The notes: a model not told the origin generated them from the letters alone. Counted from the stretch's first letter, positions 21,506-33,741 are shown. The stretch: DNA of 64,000 nt from Vesta saturnalis (GCA_036346205.1 JARFJB010000390.1:62001-126000); one strand, 5' to 3'. Made by a program: numbers and translations.

Positions 21506-22199
21506 TATACTCCGTTTAACGAACAGATTCAGTAAATGGTACTCCTACAAATTTGTAGGTGCGTGCTACTAACTGCGCATAGGCCTTGTTTACAACCATC
21601 AAAAAATTACTTTCTGGGTAATACAGTGGGTTGAATTACATTCAACCGCATATGAATTATTGTAGTCCCTAAAATGTATAATTATGTAGTTTTAAGAGTA
21701 ATCAATAATAAATATATTTAGAAATAAATATTTTAAAATCACACATTTTTACGAATCAAAATTCTCTGTCACCAATGAATCGGTTTTAATACGGTTTGAA
21801 AACAAGCATCTTTAGGCTATGGGAATTTTGACATGCTGTACTTAACTCGTTAATGTTTACTAATCTGTCAAATCTCATATGAAGTCAAGTAAAAATTGTC
21901 AGGGCAGGTATTTTGGAAATCGAAAAATAACATTAATTTATTTGTTTGTAAAAGGCCATAAGTCGGGCAAGTAAATAGTAAATGAACAGAACTTTAAGCT
22001 TACATTTTATTTTTATAGGAATTTACAAGTCAACTCCTTGTTGATGTCACAAGTGTTTGTTTATCTAAATAAACTGCAAAATGCAATTATGTTACAGTTG
22101 AGAAAAACCCCTTTATTCTTGAATAATTGCCACAAAAACTTTATCATAAGTAGTGCCTCAATTCATAACTCTTCCTGTAGCTGCGTTTGTATTTTTTAC
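21506..22199. other. Gene-free stretch
   Basis: AT-rich sequence lies between unit 2 and the transposase pseudogene at 22200. It probably includes the trailer and end of that element, but no inverted repeat could be matched. No coding frame with family features was seen. Confidence 0.4.
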
Positions 22200-23600
22200 T
22201 AAGTCTGTAAATAAAGCACAACAGGTCAGTCTTGTTCGGAGTCTGATGAAGAAGAGTAATCGCCTAACTGGATGATCAACGGCTCCACTTTAACTTCTAT
22301 AGTGGTATCCAATTGCCACATATTTTCTTCCACACTTTGCACGTGTCTAATGGCCGTTTTCAAATTATCTGACAGTGCAAAATAATTGGTGCACATCTGC
22401 GATTTTAAATGTTTTATTGTTCCTCGCAACTTCACCCTTGATTTGTGCCCATATCAGTTCGATTGGGATTAATTCGCAATAATATGGAAGTAAACACAAT
22501 ACAGTATGATTATGTGTTTTTGCTATCTCATCAACAACTAATGCGCAATAGCAGCTTTTCTGACAAGGTCGAGAGGGTCGTCTTTGATCATATTTGGTTC
22601 GTAATCAATGGATTTGCTGGTTAGCAATGCCTAAATGTCAGCTTCTTTTGATCCTGAATTTGGATTTTTGTCTAAACGTCCAAGAACGTTGCGAAATCAT
22701 TCTTCAAAAACAGCAGTTGTCATTTCTTCATGATAATCGCCAGATTTCTTAGACTCGAACAACAGTCAACCATCATCAACAAAACCGTCCTCGGAACAAA
22801 TGTGGAGAACGATAAGGCGTTTTCCTTTTCCCGGTGGATCCCGTAACCCCGTCGTTAATCCATTAACAAGCGCTTGTCTCGGAGTCAAGATGCTTGTATC
22901 TTTCCATACTTTGCTTACTGTATGGCCAGAATTAACCCAAATCTCGTCTAAGAAATATACCTTTTTTCCTTCTTCTCTGTATTTTCTAATTTGTAGTAGA
23001 TAACGTCGCCTCCACGCAACTAGATTGGATTTTTCTTTAAGGAAACTATTTCTTGACCTCTTGGAATACGTATATTTCAAAATAAAGTATAATTTATGTT
23101 AGAGATAATTTATTCCTTTACTCACTTAAAGCCTTTTTCATTCAACAAGATTCTTATTGTACTCCTTTTTAATTGAGGCATCTCATCGTGCTCACCAATA
23201 GCGGCCACAAATTTATTTAGAGTATGTGTATCGTTTTGTTCAAAGAAGGAATGGATTACACGCCTAAGATTACTCTTAGTTTCGTCGTCAATGTTGTCCA
23301 AAATTGATCGTTGTCGGTGGTACACAGTCGGAGGGTGTAATACATGTGTTTGCTTGTACTCACGTAGAATGCTGTACACACTTTTATCTGTAATACCTAA
23401 AATGATAAAGTAATGAATAAAATATGTTTTTATAAAGTTATTATGTTACCTGCTGCTTTTGCTGTAAATGCAACATTTTCAGTCTTTTTGTTGTTCGGGT
23501 TTTCTTCAACACAAGCTTTAAAAATGTTTAAGATTCGCTCCTTTTCATCAACGAAAAGATGCCTGTTTTTTTCGAGGGCGAAATATTTCGTTGATCTATA
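22200..23600 (-). pseudogene. Tc1/mariner-like (DDE_3) transposase with introns
   Basis: The minus strand reads KYFALEKNRHLFVDEKERIL (about 23580), a short intron near 23400-23448, VYSILREYKQTHVLHPP (helix-turn-helix region, 23379 on), and a second intron near 23085-23120. Then come YSKRSRNSFLKEKSNLVAWR, the first catalytic motif KVYFLDEIWVNSGH (about 22955) and GKGKRLIVLHICSEDGFV (about 22780). The last part retains PIELIWAQIKGEVAR (about 22440) and KNMWRLD-like residues. The segment with the second catalytic Asp is missing, and stops are frequent after 22766. It resembles a widespread insect family of intron-bearing DDE transposases. Confidence 0.75.
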
Positions 23601-23820
23601 ATAGGTGCGTTCGGTTTTGTGCGCGGATCGATTATTTTGCTCTGAATCGTTCGGAAATTACCTCTAGGATCAAATCTGTATCGTTCGGTAACCACATCTA
23701 TATCAAAAAGGTTGCGCTCTGTTTGCTCCGACTTTTTAGAGCGAGCTGGCGGATCTGACAAACAGCTGATTGAAATAAGTAGGGTTAGAATTGGTTGTGT
23801 TGTAACCTCTCGTTGTATTA

Positions 23821-25053
23821 ATGAATCCTGAACTGCTTCTTGCCGTAATTAATTTCTCTAATGAAATGATGTTTAATGAAGAATCGGATGAAGAAGAAAA
23901 CCCCTCTCAAAACCTGCATTTAATTCCAAAAGTTCCAAACTTTGTGGAAGAAATTGTTCCTCAATTTCAGTCTCATTATTTTAAGCAGCACTTTCGAATG
24001 CTGCCTGAAACATTTCAAAAATTATTGGGGTACCTAAATCAGATAAGATCAACTGAACACAAGTGCCTTTATGGTCATCCCGAAATAAATTTGAAGAAGC
24101 AGTTACTAATTACCATTTGGTACTTAGCAAATTTGGAGAGCCTAAGGTAAGTTGGGTAAGCATTAGGAAAATGTGCAGTAACTACCAAAATTTCCTTTAG
24201 ATCAGTGGCTTTCAGATTTAACGTAAGTAAATCCACATGCTGGGATATCCTGCAGAGAACCGCACATAAATTATTGGAAGTTAATCCATTGTACGGTGGC
24301 CTACTGAGAACGAAGCTCTAGAAACAATGTTAGTGTTTCAAAGAAGAAGTTCTATTCCTGGTGATATCTGTTATTCAAAATTTTTTGATAATTTTTTTAA
24401 TGTTGTAGGTATCATTGGTTGTATTGATGGAAGTCATGTGAAAATCATAGCTCCAAAGGACAGTCCAAATTCATATTTGAATCGGAAAAAATTCCACTCC
24501 ATTTTGCTACAAGGCGTCTGCAATGAAAAAAAATTGTTTATTGATATTTATGCTGGTGAGCCAGGATCGCTTCATGACTACAATTTATTTCAAAAATCCG
24601 ATTTGGCTGAACGTATCACAACACGATCAGTGACATTTTACAATAATGGTCATTTAGTAGGTGATCTTGCATATAAATTATCGACAAATTTACTAGTAGG
24701 CTTTAAGAATTTTGGCAATATAACTAGACGTGAAATAAATTTTAATAAGAAATTAAATTTGTGCAGGGTGGAAATCGAAAATACTTTTGCCTTACTAAAA
24801 GGCCGTTTTAGAAGGTTAAAATTTATGGAAACTGTGAGATTAGACTTGATTTCATTGTTTATTGTCACTTCGGCAATTTTACACAATGTATGCATTTTAA
24901 ATGATGATCTACCTCATGACATCGCCAACCTTAATGACGAAATCAAAGAAGTAATGGAGGGATGATGTAAATGATGTAGGTATTAATGAAGGTGTAGATA
25001 ATAATGCAGAAGAAAAACGTAGAAACATTTTATACAATTTGCCTTTAGATTAA
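23821..25053 (+). pseudogene. Harbinger C transposase, complete DDE triad, two frameshifts
   Basis: Exon 1 is 23821-24146, exon 2 24201-24360 and exon 3 24409-25053. The introns are 54 and 48 bp with GT...AG ends. The N-terminal part reads YFKQHFRMLPETFQKLL. The core has GIIGCIDGSHVKIIAPK (first Asp), GSLHDYNLF (second Asp) and IENTFALLKGRFRRLK (Glu). One frameshift lies in exon 2 near 24292 and one near 24960; past the latter the C-terminus continues to a stop at about 25053. The second intron can be read through in frame. This is the catalytic subunit of the element, acting in the nucleus. Confidence 0.88.
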
Positions 25054-25204
25054 TAAAAATAATATATTGTACCCATATTTTTACAAAATATAAATATGTA
25101 ATGAAAATATGATACACTATAATTAAAAAGTCAACCTAAAATGAATTCTTATTACTAAAACACAAACAATAAAAAAGATATAAAACCTACACATTTGTTT
25201 ACAT

Positions 25205-26187
25205 TCTACTTTTCTTTATCACAAGCACAACTGTTGCAATGCTTTGAATCGTTACATAATTTATCTGCAAGCTTTTGAAATATATTTAAAAATCGGTTCT
25301 GACGTACCAGTTTTTCTTTGTGCCTTCTCTCATACACACTTTCGACTGGTTTTCTTTTTTAATGCTTTATTACTATTAGATGTGGGGGTGCTGCACCTAG
25401 ATGTAGATGGTGAAGGCGTATTGTTTCTTGAAGTTTCACTTTGAGTAGAGTTTCGTGAGTCTTGTCTCTGAGAATCCTGTTGAAACTACAAAATATTTTA
25501 TAATATATCAAATACATGTACATTCCAACCTTTTAATCCTCTGAAGCTACTGCATGTAGCCACTGCATTTATTTCAGGTTTATGAAACAAAATCTCATCC
25601 ATTGAAGTGTAAAATTTCCAATATTTGGTGTCATTGATGTGTCATTGTACTTCTTAATGTTTTTGTATTGTTTTAGTAACCCCTTCCATTTTGTGTCGCA
25701 TTGTACTCCTGTAATTGTCATTCCTACTACTTGGGATAAATTATTCGCAATCTTATTCCAGACAAATTTTTTAATTCCAGAATTAAATTCCTCGTTAAAG
25801 TCTTTATATAACTGTATTAAAATGCTTGTGTTATCATCTGTCCACAATCTCCTGTCTTCCTTAGGTATATCAGATTGATTTTCCAGTACGGATTCTTGAG
25901 ATTCGTGTATAATCTCTACTGTTTGTACTTGGTGGGGGACAAACTGTTGCGCAATGTTTATTAACATAGAACTATCTGAAAAATAAAATTAGTCTATAGC
26001 AAAAAGTAAACCTATTTGAAATTTCATTAAAAAATGCAACATGCTTTTCCACGTAACAATGATTGCTAGTGTACTTTGTTTTAGTTGGGGTGCTTACCAT
26101 TGTGAATGCTTGCTAAAAATTCCTTGTCTGGAAGTTCCACCTCAATCTCTTCCTCATTATTAATTTTTAGTTTAATAATAGTACTCA
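25205..26187 (-). pseudogene. Harbinger C Myb/SANT-like protein, spliced, frameshifted
   Basis: Exon 1 runs from ATG 26185-26187 to 26098 (about 30 residues ending FLASIHN), with donor GTAAGC. Exon 2 begins at 25979 after a CAG acceptor. The trihelix domain reads WTDDNTSILIQLYKDF, IANNLSQVV and GVQCDTKWKGLLKQYK. After a frameshift near 25610 comes SMDEILFHKPEINAV, then a further likely intron (about 25495-25540), a Ser/Thr-rich stretch, a second frameshift, and the helical tail RRHKEKLVRQNRFLNIF ending in a Cys-containing end (about 25205). It is the DNA-binding partner of the Harbinger transposase and is convergent with it. Confidence 0.82.
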
Positions 26188-26349
26188 TTTTAAAATGACA
26201 TAACCCTTATTTGTGCACACTGGCGGTAAAAAAATACAACTGCGCATGCTTTGAAAATAATTATCCCACAGCGTTCGTTTATTTACAAATGGATCCGAGG
26301 CATCTGAAAAAATTTTGCTCCGCTCAGTGATTACTTAACCGAACGCAGC

Positions 26350-26539
26350 TTAAATATGTAATTATTTGCTAATAGGCTACAAAATTGTATCTAGTATTGA
26401 AAAATACTGTTTTTGAAAATGAAAAGTACTAGAGCAAAAGCTTTAACCGAAATAAAGAATGAAAACACAAATGCTAAATGACAAATTACTTTGACATTTA
26501 TAGGTTAATATAATACAAAATTTTTCGTAGCTGTGTGAA
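26350..26539. other. Short AT-rich link between Harbinger C and ZF fragments
   Basis: No gene is visible. It may contain the 5' leader of the transposase pseudogene at 22200-23600, displaced by the insertion of Harbinger C; this cannot be shown without an intact relative. Confidence 0.3.
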
Positions 26540-26920
26540 CCCGGCTAACCAACTGCACTTCAGTTTTTAAATCACATTGATTACATTTGTAATTTGCTGT
26601 TGAAATGTTTTTCAAATTGCGCTTCACTTTTGATGAATAATCACATTGATCACAGATGTAGATCATGCTTGAACTATGCATTAATTGACCTTCAATTTTG
26701 ATGAATAATCACGTTGACCACATTTGTAATCACTAATTGAAATGCGTTTTAACTAACGTTGTTTTAAATATACCTACAATTTTTATTAGTAGTTGAAGTG
26801 TGTTTTAATTGGTTTTTTAAATAGCGCTTCACTATTGATGAACTGTGTATTAATACATCTTTTTTAATTTCTCTTCCATTTTCTATTTTGACTTTATAAT
26901 AAGTCCATTTTGAAATCCAA
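26540..26920 (-). pseudogene. Isolated degenerate ZF repeats
   Basis: Four to five broken 84-bp finger units on the minus strand (QCDYSSKVKRNLK-like pieces) are followed at 26880-26920 by a bit of the ZF spacer also seen at 6205-6245. Same orientation as the other copies, so it is probably a scattered member of the same tandem family. Confidence 0.65.
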
Positions 26921-28478
26921 GTGGGTTTTATGAACGTCTCACTTTATGAAACTGGACATTTCTTTTTTACCGTCCAATGTGTGACAGCAGAATTTGCTGC
27001 ACAGTGCCCGAAAGTAGTGTGCCGGCTAGTCGTGAGGGCAGGGAATTGATGCGCGGGTGGAGACAGAAATACAGTAGGAAAAAGGGAATGGAAAGGAGCA
27101 GAAAGAAGAAAAAGAAGTGTTGTTGAACGCCACAAACTTTGATTTAGCCCCCAAAGTTTGAAATGGGACGAACAGTCAAAAACAAAAAAAAAGGGAGAGA
27201 AAAAAAAATGAAGTCGAGAATAATCGTATAATGAACCCAAATAATACCTATAATGATATAAGGTAACAAAATCTGATGTTAATTGTGGAATGTAAAACAA
27301 AACAAAAAAATATATACTAACAATTGTAAACTAAAGTGAAATTGATTAAATTAAATTAAAGCTCATTCTCCAAGCGGAATAAAAACAAAAACGGCGAATT
27401 CTAATAGTTGAAACAAACACTAATATAATACAGAGGCAGTGGTCTCTTCAAAATCGTCCAACAGCCCTCAACTAAATGTAAGGACAGAATGTAGTCCTAC
27501 AGTACCAATAAAGATTAAGCACAAACAAAATAGATACTTACATCTACACAGTTATATCGTACAAAACGATCGCCCAGAGATAGGGTTAGATCTTGTGTTT
27601 GTTGTATTCGGCCAACACAGTAGCCCGTATGCCCCTATCCCGAAACAGAAAAAAATGATTGAATGGTAAATCTGGTGAGTCACTGCGCAGAATTAAACTT
27701 TAGATTTTAGATTATTGTAATAAAGAAAATTAGTGGTGGGAATTCCTACTTGAGGATAACAAATATGTAGATACAACTTTGAGTAACAAAAAAATTTTTA
27801 TAATAATCAATGAATGGAATTCAAATTTTAAATAACACAAGAAAAAAAATAGTAATTAATGTACGGAAGCGAAATTTATATTATACAAAAGAAATATAAT
27901 AATTATTCGCTTGAAGTTAAATTTATATTACACAAAATAAATATAATAATTATCGGATTGAACCTAAGTTCATATTGTGTAAAAGAAATATGGTATTTAG
28001 TAGTGAATAGCCCTGCACACAATTCTGTATACCTATGACAGTAGCTATAACGGTTGTCGCGTAGTTCCAAGTTCCAATACACCAAAAAAATTGTCACGTT
28101 AAAAATTTCTTATTATAACCTCAAAAAAAAAAATAACAGTTCAAGTACTATATAATTACGTCGGTGGTTACCTGGCCACTGGCTGAAGTTACATTCGCAT
28201 TCGTTTATTGTATATTGTTAATATATTGAGTACCTGTTTATTATATATTACAATAAAACGTTGTTTTTATTATAGATAAAAAGCGAACCCTGTGCATATG
28301 TATATAAGTAAAAAAGCGAATTTTCAAATTTGTTTTTTGAAGAAAAAAAGTAAACACGGCGGCGAAACTTATAGAGGCTCATTAACTTACATCCCTCTAC
28401 TATTACGTGTACTTTTCGGTTTTTTGAAAAATGCCCTAAATTTTGAAAAATTTACTTTTACCCTACGCATACGTATAC
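26921..28478. other. About 1.5 kb without a recognisable gene
   Basis: Small open frames occur (for example 26944-27300 minus and 27439-27669 plus) but show no family motif. There are several A-rich runs (about 27185-27215) and a short tandem repeat at 27860-27995. A possible AATAAA polyadenylation signal lies at 28252. A decayed LTR element is possible but could not be established. Confidence 0.4.
27860..27995. repeat. Short tandem repeat, about 59-bp unit, two to three copies
   Basis: Imperfect copies of a unit containing TTTATATTA(T/C)ACAAAA and AATATAATAATTAT follow one another. AT-rich; no coding frame. Confidence 0.7.
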
Positions 28479-29270
28479 TGACTTCCATAAAAATTGCAAC
28501 ACCTAGAATTTGTTGAATGATTTTATTGAAATTTTCGTCAACGATGTCTTTCATTAGAACAAACAAACGATTAAAATTTGCATAAAATCTAGCTAGTAGT
28601 TTTTTTTTGTTTTTTCCTTTGCACTTAGTAACATTAAATTTGAAGAAATAAACCAATCAGTGTGTAATTAACTGTTAATTTTGCAAATTGTTTGTTGATA
28701 ATTTCGCGCCAAGAGTACGTCAACATCAACATTTTTCCCAATTGACTGATTTTGAACGTGGCCGTATCATCGGCATGAGAGAGGCCGGACTTTCGCTAAG
28801 AGAAATTGCTCGTCGTGTAAACCGAAATGTTACAACGGTATTGAGATGTTGATGCAAATGGTCCGAGGAAGGGTTGCAACAACGTCGCCTTGGATCTGGA
28901 CGTCCCCGCAGGATTACAGATCGCGAAGAACGTCACTTAAGACTTTTGACCACAAGAGGCAGATTTTCAACAACTCGATCGATTGCAAATGGTTGGATGA
29001 GAGGTGTAGGGCCCAGAATGTCAATGTCATCTGTTTATCACCGGATAAGGTCTTATGGGCTGCGTTCATATCGTCCATTTTTATCTCTTCCTCTTACACC
29101 CGATTTTGCTTGTGGGCCCACGATGGTCGTAGGAGGGTCATACGGATGTGTGGAGAACGTAAAAATTCAAGATTTTTGTGAAACGCAACACAGCCCTCAC
29201 ACAAGGAGTGATGATATGTTATCATAAATTATTTTGTATCACGGATAGTTAATTTTACAAGATATATTGC
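28479..29270 (+). pseudogene. Tc1-like element, 5' part with transposase N-terminus
   Basis: The left end CTGACTTCCATAAAAATTGC follows TA. From about 28735 the frame reads LTDFERGRIIGMREAGLSLR and EIARRVNRNVTTVL, then a stop (TGA near 28850) and SEEGLQQRRLGSGRPRR (the GRPR-type hook), SMSSVYHRIRSYGLRSYRP, the paired-like DNA-binding domain of Tc1 transposases. An internal deletion after SLPLTP removes the first catalytic Asp region and joins to LWAHDGRRRV in another frame. The rest is lost where the LINE fragment begins. No functional enzyme is possible. Confidence 0.85.
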
Positions 29271-29321
29271 AAAGAAAACCAAATCATTTAGAAGCTGGTG
29301 AATATCTATCAGCCTAATTTT

Positions 29322-30312
29322 TTTTATGGCTTTTTTTTAAAAGAAGTTAGTAGTAACGCGGGCGTACCACAGGGGTCCGTTATAGCACCTACACTTTTCT
29401 GCTGTACATAAATGACCTTATTTCTTCAACAACCAACCCCATCCAGTAATTTGCTGACGATAGCACTCTTCACTGTGGTTCATCTCAGTCTACTCATAGT
29501 GATAATCCACCTTCTATGTCAAATCAAGAAATTAGAGCTGAAATGGTAAATTCAATCAACAAAGACATTCAACGTATTCTTGAATGGGGAAGCAATAATC
29601 TAGTTAAATTTAATGCTGACAAAACTCTGTGTTGCTTTGTGTCCGCCAAAAAAGATCGATCATTTCCTGTTGTAAGTATGAATGGCTCAGTTCTTAAGTT
29701 TTCAGACTCTATTACTCTGTTGGGTATGACTATATCTTCAAATCTCTCATGGGTTGATCATCTTCTGTCAGCTACCAAAACAGCTGCTCGTATAATAGGC
29801 TTTTTGTACAGAATATAATTCTCACCTCTGGGTTAGTGCTCCCCAATACGCTCTCGATATCGTTGATCGTGTTCAAAAGAGAGCTTATAAATAATCCGAC
29901 CTTAACTTGTCACATACAGTCCCTTGACCATAGAAGGATGGTTTCAGTTCTTTCTTTGTATTATCGTTATTACAACGGCTATTGTGCTGCTGAATTATAT
30001 TCTTTGATACCATCTCGGGCTATCTTTGTGGGAAACACTCGGTTCACTTATTCACAACATCAGTATGCAGTACAAATCTCCACTTGTCGTACCAAACGGG
30101 CGCAATCCACGTTTTTCTACATGGCATCTAAACTCTGGAACGATTTCCCTAGTTCCTGTTTTCCTCTCACTTATGATATGAGAAAATTTAAGGTAGCTGT
30201 TCATAGGCATCTATTGGCAATTCATTATCCCTCTATCCATCCTCCTAAGTGTTTCTGAGTGCTTTAGCACAATAGGCCAAATTTAGCCTGTTCAGGTCCA
30301 CAATCATAAAAA
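29322..30312 (+). mobile_element. LINE 3' fragment (same family as 42480-45725)
   Basis: It begins inside the reverse transcriptase just before AGVPQGSV and retains broken FADD-region coding. Then come SNQEIRAEMVNSINKDIQ and ILEWGSNNLVKFNADK (29516-29818), and a C-terminal domain with RRMVSVLSLYYRYYNGYC (29836-30258). Its 3' end (TTCAGGTCCACAATCATAAA) matches that of the longer copy at 45700-45715. It is 5'-truncated, with frameshifts near 29400 and 29815, and abuts the Tc1 fragment on the left. Confidence 0.88.
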
Positions 30313-30579
30313 AGAAGTGAGTTTGAATACGAAGTTTTTTATGCTTGGGAGAATCAAATTATTTGTAAATTACTAAATATAACGTATATATTTTTTTAAA
30401 TCTGTATTCATACTAGATTTTATTTCATTAATTGAGCGATATTTTAATTACGAGGACAAAATTTTATGAAATTTATTACGGGTTTATGAAACCCCGATGT
30501 GCAAGTAGGTGATTATTTCGACGATTTATTTAGATTTAGCATTTGTTTTACTGTATTTAGAAAGGTTATACAAATTATA

Positions 30580-30581
<2 letters not shown>

Positions 30582-30624
<43 letters not shown>
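30582..30624. repeat. TA microsatellite, left part
   Basis: About 21 TA units lie directly before the left end of the long-inverted-repeat element; the array resumes at 33742-33794 on the other side. The element therefore inserted into one TA array. Confidence 0.97.
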
Positions 30625-30627
<3 letters not shown>

Positions 30628-33600
30628 GGTGTTTCATTAAGGCTGGCCACCGGCCATATTTCAGAAACTAGTGGACATAAAAAGTGGAGAAAAAATTCAT
30701 TATAAAAGTCGCCACGAGAAAATCCTGGAAATTATTTTAAGTTCCGTAATTCATCGCAAGGGGCGCAATTGAAAATTAAAAATAAAATTATAAATTTCTC
30801 CGAAAATTCCCACATTAAGGCATACCTTTGGTAACATCGTTAGAAAGCTTAGACAATTCTGCATCATTTTGGTCTAAGGCTCATTGGCGTACCGACCTTA
30901 ATAAGAGTGGGGGAAGCTATTGAATGTGTAATCATTTAAATCGCTGTTATTTTTAAACGACTTATCCGATTGTAGTAAACCTAGGCTTGTTTAGAAGAAA
31001 AAGGTAAGTACTTTTAAATGTCGCATCCATTGGTACGCGATAGCTCATAATAAAATTGTTAGAGGGCGCAATTTGTAATAATACCAGTTTTTTTGATTTT
31101 ATTCACAAAAATTAAATCATACGGTATAATTATGACATCATAAGCGGAAAGTAGCTTAAATTTGTAACAAAAAACGTAAATAACGCAATTTGATATCTTT
31201 ATTTGCTCCATTTGTTCATGGCGAAAAGAAGACTTTTCAACCGTTTAATTTAATAATTGACTGTTGCTATGGTTTCTTAAGGTGTATAGGTTGGATTAGT
31301 AATGAGGAATCTGCATTTATCATAGTCTGTGCCTCCCTTCACACTCTATCTAGGTTTAGGACTAGTCCAAACTAAGCAAATTGCAAAATTTGGAGCGTGT
31401 TTAGAGGCCAACGGGCCATAACAACGATATCAAAGTAATGATTGATTTTTGTTTAAGAAACTTTTCAATAGAATGGTACAAAATCATGAACAACTGTTAA
31501 AAAACTAGTGAAAATTTATAAATGTTCAAATTGACGGCGGTTTTGTAAAAAACAACTATTAATTCTTCTTCTGCACGTTTATAACATCATATAAAACTTC
31601 TAAGGCATAATTCTAATGTGGTGTGTTTTAAAATAATAATCTAATTTGCTGCGGAACAAAATCGGCTCGTTTCCATGGAGGTAAATAAATTGAAAAAGTT
31701 GTAAACTTACTTAATTTTGATTGATGTTGTGTTGTAAAAATTTTTTCCTTCATTAGTTTTGGGTTTCATTGTACCTTATCAGAAATTAGTGCTATCCTTC
31801 AAAAATGTCGTATACCAATGCCGAGGCTTACGACATGCTTGCCGTGTATTATGAATGTTTTCAAAATGCAGCTATTGCTGAACGACAATACGCTATCAGA
31901 TGTCCTGATCGAAGGCACTACACTAGAAAAGTGTTTCGGCGAATGTTTAAGACAAACAGACAGGAAATGTACGACGTATTCCACTTCCTGTCAGAAGACG
32001 TCGCATAAGAAATGAAGACAATAGTATTAATGTTCTTGCGTACGTAGAATCGGAGCCTCACGTAAGCATCAGGGAGATTTCCACAGAACTAGGTGTAAGT
32101 GTTGCTTCTGTGTTCAGAATTTTAAGCTGCATCCTTATCATCTAGTTTTACACCAGGCTTTATCAGACACTGATTTTGACAGGCGGCTCGACTATTGCTA
32201 TTGGCTGAGAGACATGTGTAGTGAAAATCTTCGATTCCTTTCCAAAGTTTTATGGACCGATGAGGCTACTTTTTTCGGCAGAGTTAATTTGCACAGTATG
32301 CATTATTGGTCGCAAACAAATCCTCACTGGATGCGCGAAGTGGATCACCAAAACAGATGGAGTGTAAATTTGTGGTGTGGTGTTTTAGGTGACAGAATTA
32401 TCGGACCATTTGTTTTTCATGGACACCTAAATGGTGAATCTTATTTAAACTTTTTACAAAATGACTTGCCCAATCTTTTAGAAGACATTCCCCTTGACGT
32501 GAGAGCATCCCTGTGGTATCAACATGATGGATGTCCTTCACACTATTCCCGAAGAGTCCGTGATTTCTTAAATGTTAAATACCCAAATCGCTGGATGGGA
32601 AGGGGTAGTTTGTTTCCGTGGCCACCTAGATCCCCGGATTTAACTGTATTAGATTTCTACTTGTGGGGAAGAATAAAAGATATTGTTTACGAAACGAGAC
32701 CAACCACCCGAGAGGACATGATTCACCGAATTGAAATTGCAATAAATTCGATTCCACGAGACGAAATCGAAACAGCTGTTTCCAGTACGAGAAGAAGAAT
32801 TAATAGTTGTATTTTACAAAACGGCCGTCAATTTAAACATTTATAGCTTTTCACTTGCTTATTAACAGTTGTTCATGATTTTTTACCATTCTATTAAAAA
32901 GTTTCTTAAACAAAAATCAATCATTACTTTGATATCGTTGTTATGGCCCGTTGGCCTCTAAACACGCTCCAAATTTTGCAATTTGCTTTGTTTGGACTAG
33001 TCCTAAGCCTAGATAGAGTGTGAAGGGAGGCACAGACTATGATAAATGCAGATTCCTCATTACTAATCCAACCTACACACCTTAAGAAACCATAGCAACA
33101 ATCAATTATTAAATTAAACGGTTAAAAAGTCTTCTTTTCGCCATGAACAAATGGAACAAATAAAGATATCAAATTGCGTTATTTACGTTTTTTGTTACAA
33201 ATTTAAGCTACTTTCCGCTTATGATGTCATAATTATACCGTATGATTTAATTTTTCTGAATAAAATCAAAAAACTGGTATTATTACAAATTGCGCCCTCT
33301 AACAATTTTATTATGAGCTATCGCGTACCAATGGATGCGACATTTAAAAGTACTTACCTTTTTCTTCTAAACAAGCCTAGGTTTACTACAATCGGATAAG
33401 TCGTTTAAAAATAACAGCGATTTAAATGATTACACATTCAATAGCTTCCCCCACTCTTATTAAGGTCGGTACGCCAATGAGCCTTAGACCAAAATGATGC
33501 AGAATTGTCTAAGTTTTCTAACGATGTTACCAAAGGTACGCCTTAATGTGGGAATTTTCGGAGAAATTTATAATTTTATTTTTTAATTTTCAATTGCGCC

Positions 33601-33738
33601 CCCTTGCGATGAATTACGGAACTTAAAAATAATTTCCAGGATTTTCTCGTGGCGACTTTTATAATGAATTTTTTTTCTCCACTTTTTATGTCCACTAGTT
33701 TCTGAAATATGGCCGGTGGCCAGCCTTAATGAAACACC

Positions 33739-33741
<3 letters not shown>
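30625..33741 (+). mobile_element. DD41D mariner-type element with about 950-bp inverted repeats
   Basis: The ends read CAGGGTGTTTCATTAAGGCT at 30625 and its complement ending at 33741, within a TA array. The terminal inverted repeats span about 948 bp (30625-31572) and 952 bp (32790-33741). In the stretches I aligned by eye they differ at only a few positions, mainly 1-2 base indels. Total length is 3117 bp with one plus-strand transposase. The right repeat includes the last 18 codons and stop of the transposase, so the left repeat carries an inverted copy of the gene's end. Confidence 0.95.
31805..32846 (+). pseudogene. DD41D mariner-type transposase in the long-repeat element
   Basis: The N-terminus MSYTNAEAYDMLAVYYECFQ plus RCPDRRHYTRKVFRRM is a helix-turn-helix of the style found in DUF4817 proteins. 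A second helix-turn-helix reads SIREISTELGVSVASVFRIL. Catalytic residues sit in KVLWTDEATFF (about 32250), WYQHDGCPSH (about 32525) and PRSPDLTVLDFYLWG (about 32650); I count 41 residues between the second and third Asp. Frameshifts near 31965 and 32125 separate the DNA-binding part from the catalytic part, which is open from 32214 to 32846. The triad is complete, so a two-base-scale repair distinguishes it from an intact gene. Confidence 0.88.

Larger units (their letters stand above)
23606..26349. mobile_element. PIF/Harbinger element C, two-gene, nearly complete
   Basis: The ends are GGTGCGTTCGGTT at 23606 and, inverted, CCGAACGCAGC ending at 26349, imperfect repeats of about 13 bp. Trinucleotides ATA and TTA flank it, close to but not an exact target duplication. 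Inside are a plus-strand transposase (23821-25053) and a minus-strand Myb-like gene (26187-25205), tail to tail. Element length of 2.74 kb and all introns are intact in position. Damage is limited to a few frameshifts, so this is the youngest Harbinger in the window. Confidence 0.88.

Noticed and set aside
27000..28300. Possible LTR retrotransposon (A-rich tracts, AATAAA near 28252)
   Set aside because: No paired LTRs, primer-binding site or polyprotein motif could be found.
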